DNA of 9,829 nt. Origin: JAYUKV01 sp043764135 (lineage in GTDB: Bacteria; Patescibacteriota; JACMRA01). Shown piece by piece: positions 5,875-9,829 of this stretch. The translations under genes were made by a program, and so were the position numbers. Each line of letters starts with the position of its first letter. Positions within the stretch are counted from its first letter, which is position 1. A model generated the notes under the pieces. The model did not search any database, was not told where the DNA came from, and saw only the letters and a program-made list of their open reading frames with translations. Location of the stretch: contig JAYUKV010000108.1 of the NCBI GenBank assembly GCA_043764135.1, positions 1-9,829 of the forward strand, given 5' to 3'.

Positions 5875-7044
5875 TTACAGTTTCATTTTAATAACATTTT
5901 TTGTGGTCTCAATTTTACGATCTGCATACAATACCACATCTTTTATCACAAGTTTTTGGATAGCGGAAATAAAAATATCCATAAGCTTATAATCAGGTAT
6001 GTTGTTACGAGAGGGGAGGGTGATATTTTGATTTTCAATTATTTTAACACTAAAACTTGAACTCCCCCATGAAAAGGAACTAAAGCACTTTGCCATATTT
6101 GTTATAAAGAATTGTGCATTTTGCTTTGTAAAAGTTGTACTTTTAGCTTTTACAATTTTTATTTTATCACCTGTAAAATAAGGGTATTCCTGATAAAACA
6201 TTGTTGCAGTATCTTGACCAAAAGAGATTGTATTTCCCTCGTTTAAGAATTTTTCATCTTCATTTATATAACCACGAACACCATTATTTAAAGATGTCCG
6301 TACTATGTAAGGTTTGCCAGTATCTGAAATAATAGTTTTATTAGCATCAAATATTTTCTCTGATGATTTAACCTCAAACAAGCCCTTTTCCCCGCCGATT
6401 TTGAATTCTTTCCAGTTAAACTTTCCAGTTTCAAACTCTTCTAAAACTTTTTCCTCTTCAACTGTCAATTTACAATTTTTAAGTCCTGCAGCTTGAAAAT
6501 ACGCCTCCAGCTCCGCTACACGCTCTGCCTCCAGCTCCGCTATAAAACTTTCCATAAAGTCAAAATCTATTTGGTTGTTTTTGGTAGGAAGGTGAATTTT
6601 TTCCTCTTTTACCTTTGCCCAGCCTGCTTTGTTTTCATAGCCAAATTTAAGTTTTATAGATTTTTGAATTGTAGTTGTAAAAAAATGCAACAAATTGTCA
6701 CTTGCATCAAATTTTGCTTTTATAAGGTATGCATTATATAACACACCTGTTTTGTTAAGTTGAGTGTAAACGTTCCCTGTTGAAATTGCTCCATCATTAA
6801 CAATATCAATTGTCATTTCAGCGCTTTCAAAATCTTGCGATCTACCGTAATACATTATCCCGTTACTACCATCTTTTGCGTTTACAAGAGGTAGATCGTA
6901 TTCTAACGTTTTTTCTTTTGAAACATCATTATCCTTATCAAAAATTGCCTTTAAAAATCTTAAATTTAATTTTTCAAACAATTCACCTAATCTATATTCT
7001 CCCCACTCAACACTCTCTAATTTTTGGTTAAGCAGGGTATCTAT
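5875..7044 (-). CDS. Specificity (S) subunit of a BcgI-like restriction-modification system
   Basis: A two-TRD DNA-recognition protein. Its family N-terminus (KLESVEWGEYRLGELFEKL) lies at 7021-6967, upstream of the first normal start (TTG 6981), which would cut that motif. The coordinates start at the ATA that follows the slippery site, giving 389 aa; this is the first codon read after a -1 frameshift. From there, TRD1 is about 22-150 and the linker helix LPTKNNQIDFDFMESFIAELEAERV about 152-176. TRD2 begins FNWKEFKIGG (209-218), and the matching C-terminal helix starts TLPSRNNIPDYKLMD (342). The two halves repeat each other, the usual pseudo-symmetry of S proteins. The upstream reading frame is open back to 7068 and overlaps the RM gene. 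No ATG or GTG exists between 7068 and 6981, so expression needs frameshifting, a non-canonical ATA or CTG start, or the truncating TTG. It directs the upstream nuclease-methyltransferase to its bipartite target. Confidence 0.88.
   Translation of the reverse strand: MDTLLNQKLESVEWGEYRLGELFEKLNLRFLKAIFDKDNDVSKEKTLEYDLPLVNAKDGSNGIMYYGRSQDFESAEMTIDIVNDGAISTGNVYTQLNKTGVLYNAYLIKAKFDASDNLLHFFTTTIQKSIKLKFGYENKAGWAKVKEEKIHLPTKNNQIDFDFMESFIAELEAERVAELEAYFQAAGLKNCKLTVEEEKVLEEFETGKFNWKEFKIGGEKGLFEVKSSEKIFDANKTIISDTGKPYIVRTSLNNGVRGYINEDEKFLNEGNTISFGQDTATMFYQEYPYFTGDKIKIVKAKSTTFTKQNAQFFITNMAKCFSSFSWGSSSFSVKIIENQNITLPSRNNIPDYKLMDIFISAIQKLVIKDVVLYADRKIETTKNVIKMKL
6503..6542 (-). repeat. 24-bp tandem duplication in the S-subunit linker
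   Basis: The 16-bp block GCCTCCAGCTCCGCTA (plus strand) occurs at 6503-6518 and 6527-6542, a 24-bp period of whole codons. It encodes AELEAERV followed by AELEAYFQ in the helix joining the two TRDs. It is strikingly GC-rich against the AT-rich gene around it. Confidence 0.85.
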
Positions 7045-7050
7045 TTTCCC
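7041..7050 (-). promoter_or_regulatory. Candidate -1 ribosomal frameshift site joining the RM and S genes
   Basis: On the minus strand the last codons of the RM gene read CTG GGA AAA TAG. The heptamer G GGA AAA fits the X XXY YYZ slippery rule in the correct phase and directly precedes the stop. A -1 slip continues into ATA GAT ACC, which is the S-subunit frame. No strong downstream hairpin or upstream Shine-Dalgarno-like stimulator is obvious. Confidence 0.5.
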
Positions 7051-9089
7051 AGGCGATCGTCTGTTTGGTTATGTCCTTTTAATATGTTACTGACTTCCCA
7101 TGCAAGATAATCACTTACTGTTTTTTTAAAATCATTTAAAGTAGGTTTGGTTTCAATTGGAGCAGTTTGATTCCAATCTGCTCCATTGTCTGGATCGATT
7201 GTATTTTCGTAGAATTCGTTATCAGTAAAAATTTTTAATTTGGACTTGCCGAATCTTACAAGATTTATTACTTCCTCGTATCTTGCTTTTGCGTTTTTTG
7301 TATCTTTGAGATTGTTACTGGCTTTTTTACGATTAGTTCTAGTGTAACCATCGTTGCTAAAATCAATGAATTTTACCATTTCGTCTTTCATGTGTTTTTC
7401 ACCAATTTTAAAGACATAAATGCTTGTTTGAACGCTTGCTTTGCCAATGAAAATATCAATAGGCATTTTGATACTAGCAATTAAGGTATTCTTTTGAAGA
7501 ATTCTTTTATTGTATTCTTTGGCTTTGCCGCTTCCTGCAGAGTTTTGAATAATTATGGCTGCGTAGCCTTTGGTCATCATTTGAAAGGCTTTTTCTACAA
7601 AAACCATTCCATTACCACTGGCCGAATATGGAGGATTGAGGATGAATGCATCTGCTGGGAAGCTATTACTGGTATTACCGAATCCATATTTACCATCAAA
7701 ATCTTTTAATGAGTCTTTGTTTAGTATGTTACTACTCCCATCTCCCATTAATATCATATTGAGGATTGCAAGCATATATACACTAGATAGTAGTTCAAGG
7801 CCTAATAACTGCTCAGCTTTAATTCTGATTTCTTTTTGAATTAATTCATCTGGCGATGTTATTGTGTTTTTTGCATCTATTAACATCTCATTCATTGCAG
7901 AAACTAGCAACCCTGCTGAACCTGTGGCAAAATCCCACACATATGAGTCTTTGTTAATTCTAGCTAGTTTTACAAGTAGATTACCCACATAGGAAGGAGT
8001 TAATACAACATCATTGAGTTTATCTTGAGTAAATCCGAGCCATCCATACATTTCGTTAAAAAGCTTACCTGTAAAATCAGTTGTAAGCCCAATTTTGTAA
8101 TATATCCCCAAATCATCAACTATTTTAGTAAATACTCTTTTTAATTGACTTTCACCGTTGTGAACTTTATTAATATTTTCTGTTAGTAGTGTGTTTGATA
8201 ATGTTCTTAATATTAATTCTTTTTTTTCTTTTGGTAATTGTTTTTCTTCTAAGAATGATTGGATTTTTCTAATGATGATTTCACCGTCAGTATTACCTTT
8301 TTCTAATGAAGATTTTAAGTCGGATTTTTCTAACGGGCTAACTTTTGAAGGTACTCCTAACGTTGCTATAATTGAGGCGGCAACAAGATATACACGATCA
8401 TTTTCACCAAGGCCTTTTTCATTTTGATAAATATCATTATTGAGTTTTGATAGGCTAATGTCTATCTCTTTCTCTCTCTGCTCTTTGAGCTTTTCCAAAT
8501 CTTCAGGGGATAGGCTTAAATTATTGATTTTACTAATAAATTCATCAAAGTTTTCTTTTTTTATGAAAGATAAATCAGAATAGTCACCAACTTTTTGACC
8601 TGCACCTAAATTGCTTTTTGATACATAGTATACACCTATTTGGTGATGGATAAGTCCTGATACATCTTTATAGCCTGTTATTCCAATGGAAATTATATCA
8701 GTATAGTTTGTATGGTGGAGAAGAGCATTAGCATAGTGTACTGCACCGTTGACAGCATACGAGTTAATATTTTTTAGATTTGGTTCATTTTTTGATGTTT
8801 TGTTTTCTACTTGTCCATCAATATCAAGTTTTATTAATTTGTCCTTGTAACCCTTGTATTCGATCAACACAGGATAATAATTTAATTGATTATCTTGGAG
8901 TAAAAGCTTAGCATCTACTCGATTACCTCCCACTCCTCCATTTTTTGAATAATAATCATTGAGGGCCTTGTCTATTTCAGAGTTTAAAGATTCCTGTTCT
9001 AATTTATAATCTAAATTGAAACTTTTGAGCCAGTTATTAGCTAAATCTGCTATGTTTGGTTCTATAGATTGTGTTTTGTTATTATTCAT
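7041..9089 (-). CDS. Fused PD-(D/E)XK nuclease and N6-adenine methyltransferase (BcgI-like RM subunit)
   Basis: A 682-aa protein, longer than a plain HsdM (about 500 aa) because it starts with a nuclease domain. That domain shows the PD-(D/E)XK pattern D59 (NRVDAKLLL) then E77-Y-K79 (PVLIEYKG), followed by a helix NSYAVNGAVHYANALLHH (109-126). A charged, mostly helical linker (about 190-300) leads to a gamma-class N6-adenine methyltransferase: TPSYVGNLLVKL (364-375), SAM-binding motif I DFATGSAG (386-393), and catalytic NPPY (485-488). This is the layout of BcgI subunit A and other Type IIB/IIG enzymes, in which one polypeptide cuts and methylates with a separate or fused S part. No hsdR is expected or present. 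The ATG at 9089 gives a complete nuclease domain; no Shine-Dalgarno is seen. A possible promoter is TTGTAA (9145-9140) with TATATC (9121-9116), low confidence. The 3' end carries a -1 slippery site. It protects against unmethylated foreign DNA. Confidence 0.92.
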   Translation of the reverse strand: MNNNKTQSIEPNIADLANNWLKSFNLDYKLEQESLNSEIDKALNDYYSKNGGVGGNRVDAKLLLQDNQLNYYPVLIEYKGYKDKLIKLDIDGQVENKTSKNEPNLKNINSYAVNGAVHYANALLHHTNYTDIISIGITGYKDVSGLIHHQIGVYYVSKSNLGAGQKVGDYSDLSFIKKENFDEFISKINNLSLSPEDLEKLKEQREKEIDISLSKLNNDIYQNEKGLGENDRVYLVAASIIATLGVPSKVSPLEKSDLKSSLEKGNTDGEIIIRKIQSFLEEKQLPKEKKELILRTLSNTLLTENINKVHNGESQLKRVFTKIVDDLGIYYKIGLTTDFTGKLFNEMYGWLGFTQDKLNDVVLTPSYVGNLLVKLARINKDSYVWDFATGSAGLLVSAMNEMLIDAKNTITSPDELIQKEIRIKAEQLLGLELLSSVYMLAILNMILMGDGSSNILNKDSLKDFDGKYGFGNTSNSFPADAFILNPPYSASGNGMVFVEKAFQMMTKGYAAIIIQNSAGSGKAKEYNKRILQKNTLIASIKMPIDIFIGKASVQTSIYVFKIGEKHMKDEMVKFIDFSNDGYTRTNRKKASNNLKDTKNAKARYEEVINLVRFGKSKLKIFTDNEFYENTIDPDNGADWNQTAPIETKPTLNDFKKTVSDYLAWEVSNILKGHNQTDDRLGK

Positions 9090-9156
9090 AATTTTTGGAA
9101 ATACGATTTATTATTGATATAAAACGATATCATCATATTTTACAAATAATATAAAA

Positions 9157-9186
9157 TTGACAAACTAATAATTTTTTACAAATAAT
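9157..9186 (+). promoter_or_regulatory. Promoter of the exported-protein gene
   Basis: A perfect TTGACA (9157-9162) and AATAAT (9181-9186, 5 of 6) are separated by 18 nt, on the plus strand, divergent from the restriction gene. The predicted start falls at about 9192, which is itself an ATG. As in the other genes of this window, the -35 box begins 35 nt before that ATG. Confidence 0.55.
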
Positions 9187-9248
9187 CACCCATGTACTCT
9201 ATCAACTGCAAGTCGATAAAATACATAAAATCTAAATTAATTTTAACA

Positions 9249-9268
9249 ATATATATATATATATATAT
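9249..9268. repeat. (AT)10 dinucleotide microsatellite
   Basis: Ten uninterrupted AT units lie between the promoter and the ATG at 9273 of the exported-protein gene. The rest of 9090-9272 holds that promoter and the upstream region of the restriction gene. Such tracts can gain or lose units during replication. Confidence 0.95.
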
Positions 9269-9272
9269 TAAT

Positions 9273-9829
9273 ATGAACAACACAATAAACGATTTAAAAA
9301 GATTTAACATAGCCAAACTATTTAAATTTACAATCCTTACTACTTCAATATTTCTAATAGCAATATCAACAATCTCAACAGGATTTAATTCCAATGCAAG
9401 ACAGAATGAAATCATTAATCAAGAATTATTTAATTCACCTCAATCAATTCTTAATGTATCATTTAAAGACAATGTATATTTAGATAATATAATAGACAAT
9501 GAATTAAATAGTAATAAGAACTGGCAAGGTTTAAAATTTGATAGCAATACTTTTGGAATCAGCTCACTTAGCGGATTATCTAATATTGGAGGAATAGATG
9601 AAATGATCTCTATCAATGGACAATACTCAACAAGAACAATCAAGAGATCATACAAATCTAAATTACAAGAACTAATAACCAAGATTGATGATATCAAGAA
9701 CAATAATCAATCAACTTCTAACGAAGAAGTCAAAAAAGAAATATCAAAAATGAATTCTTGGGAAGTAAAGAAACAAAGATATTTCAACTACTCTCAATCA
9801 AAAATCTTAAATATTTCTCTAGTAGGTAA
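9273..9829 (+). CDS. Exported or membrane-anchored hypothetical protein (3' truncated by window end)
   Basis: An open frame of 185 codons that runs off the window without a stop. From the ATG at 9273 the protein begins MNNTINDLKRFNIAKLFKF, a basic N-terminus. A hydrophobic segment follows (FTILTTSIFLIAISTIS, about 19-35), then TGFNSNARQNE, which offers a signal-peptidase-like NSNA site near residue 42. This fits a signal peptide or membrane anchor with the rest outside the cell. The remaining part is Asn/Ser/Lys-rich with a Gly-containing stretch (SSLSGLSNIGGIDEM) and a likely helical, charged segment (YKSKLQELITKIDDIKNNNQ); I do not recognise a family. No Shine-Dalgarno precedes 9273. An in-frame ATG at 9192 would add 27 residues encoded across the (AT)10 tract (LILTIYIYIYIN) and matches a leaderless promoter. 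Which start is used is unresolved; the signal-peptide shape favours 9273, the promoter geometry 9192. Confidence 0.7.
   Translation, partial: MNNTINDLKRFNIAKLFKFTILTTSIFLIAISTISTGFNSNARQNEIINQELFNSPQSILNVSFKDNVYLDNIIDNELNSNKNWQGLKFDSNTFGISSLSGLSNIGGIDEMISINGQYSTRTIKRSYKSKLQELITKIDDIKNNNQSTSNEEVKKEISKMNSWEVKKQRYFNYSQSKILNISLVG

Noticed and set aside
5830..6060. Plus-strand ORF overlapping the end of the S-subunit gene (and similar ones at 6314-6496, 6493-6741, 6810-7031)
   Set aside because: They lie antisense to a well-supported gene, have low-complexity translations without motifs, and are shadows of the true frame.
7494..8427. Plus-strand ORFs antisense to the nuclease-methyltransferase gene
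   Set aside because: The opposite strand encodes clear methyltransferase motifs; these translations resemble no protein family and have no promoter or Shine-Dalgarno.
9176..9703. Minus-strand ORFs across the exported-protein region
   Set aside because: The plus frame has a promoter, a signal-peptide-like start and an open frame to the window end. The minus ORFs are its antisense, and one includes the AT repeat read as an Ile/Tyr run.
1..9829. CRISPR array, tRNA or rRNA genes
   Set aside because: No regularly spaced repeats, cloverleaf or conserved rRNA segments were seen on either strand.

Overview
The window is a strongly AT-rich bacterial segment. Its proteins are rich in Lys, Asn and Ile, and it carries neither rRNA nor tRNA. 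UGA is used as a stop (tnpB) and I found no in-frame UGA inside any long gene, so the standard bacterial code fits. AT-richness, short genes and leaderless-looking promoters would suit a candidate-phyla (Patescibacteria/CPR-like) genome, but nothing here is diagnostic and this is a weak inference.

Left part, + strand (152-3159): four housekeeping or accessory enzymes. They are an SRAP/HMCES/YedK-type abasic-site DNA-protein crosslink protease, an FKBP-type peptidyl-prolyl isomerase, a NUDIX hydrolase translationally close behind it, and an (alpha/alpha)6-barrel glucosidase of the glycogen-debranching type. A perfect 12-bp-stem bidirectional terminator closes this block. Three of these genes have a TTGAC[A/T] -35 box 35-38 nt before their ATG, with the predicted transcription start at or within a few bases of the ATG. 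This implies leaderless mRNAs. The one gene inside an operon (NUDIX) has a clear Shine-Dalgarno instead.

Middle, - strand (about 3560-5680): an IS607-family element with a MerR-HTH serine recombinase TnpA and an RNA-guided nuclease TnpB that keeps its RuvC triad and zinc ribbon. Hairpins at the tnpB 3' end are candidates for the omega-RNA and the right end. A small unrecognised ORF of 108-120 aa lies immediately downstream.

Right part, - strand (5875-9089): a BcgI-like (Type IIB/IIG) restriction-modification system. The first gene fuses an N-terminal PD-(D/E)XK nuclease to an N6-adenine methyltransferase. The second is a two-TRD specificity subunit that lacks a usable start codon where the family N-terminus begins. 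Instead, the first gene ends in the slippery heptamer G GGA AAA directly before its TAG, exactly phased so that a -1 shift enters the S frame. The system may therefore make a free RM subunit plus a roughly 1071-aa RM-S fusion. The S inter-TRD linker also holds a GC-rich 24-bp tandem duplication (AELEAERV/AELEAYFQ) in the position where Type I repeats such as those of EcoR124 set recognition spacing.

Far right, + strand (9273 to the window end): a truncated exported or membrane-anchored protein whose 5' region holds an uninterrupted (AT)10 tract. The tract lies either in its leader or, if a leaderless ATG at 9192 is used, inside its coding frame. Either arrangement makes phase variation possible.
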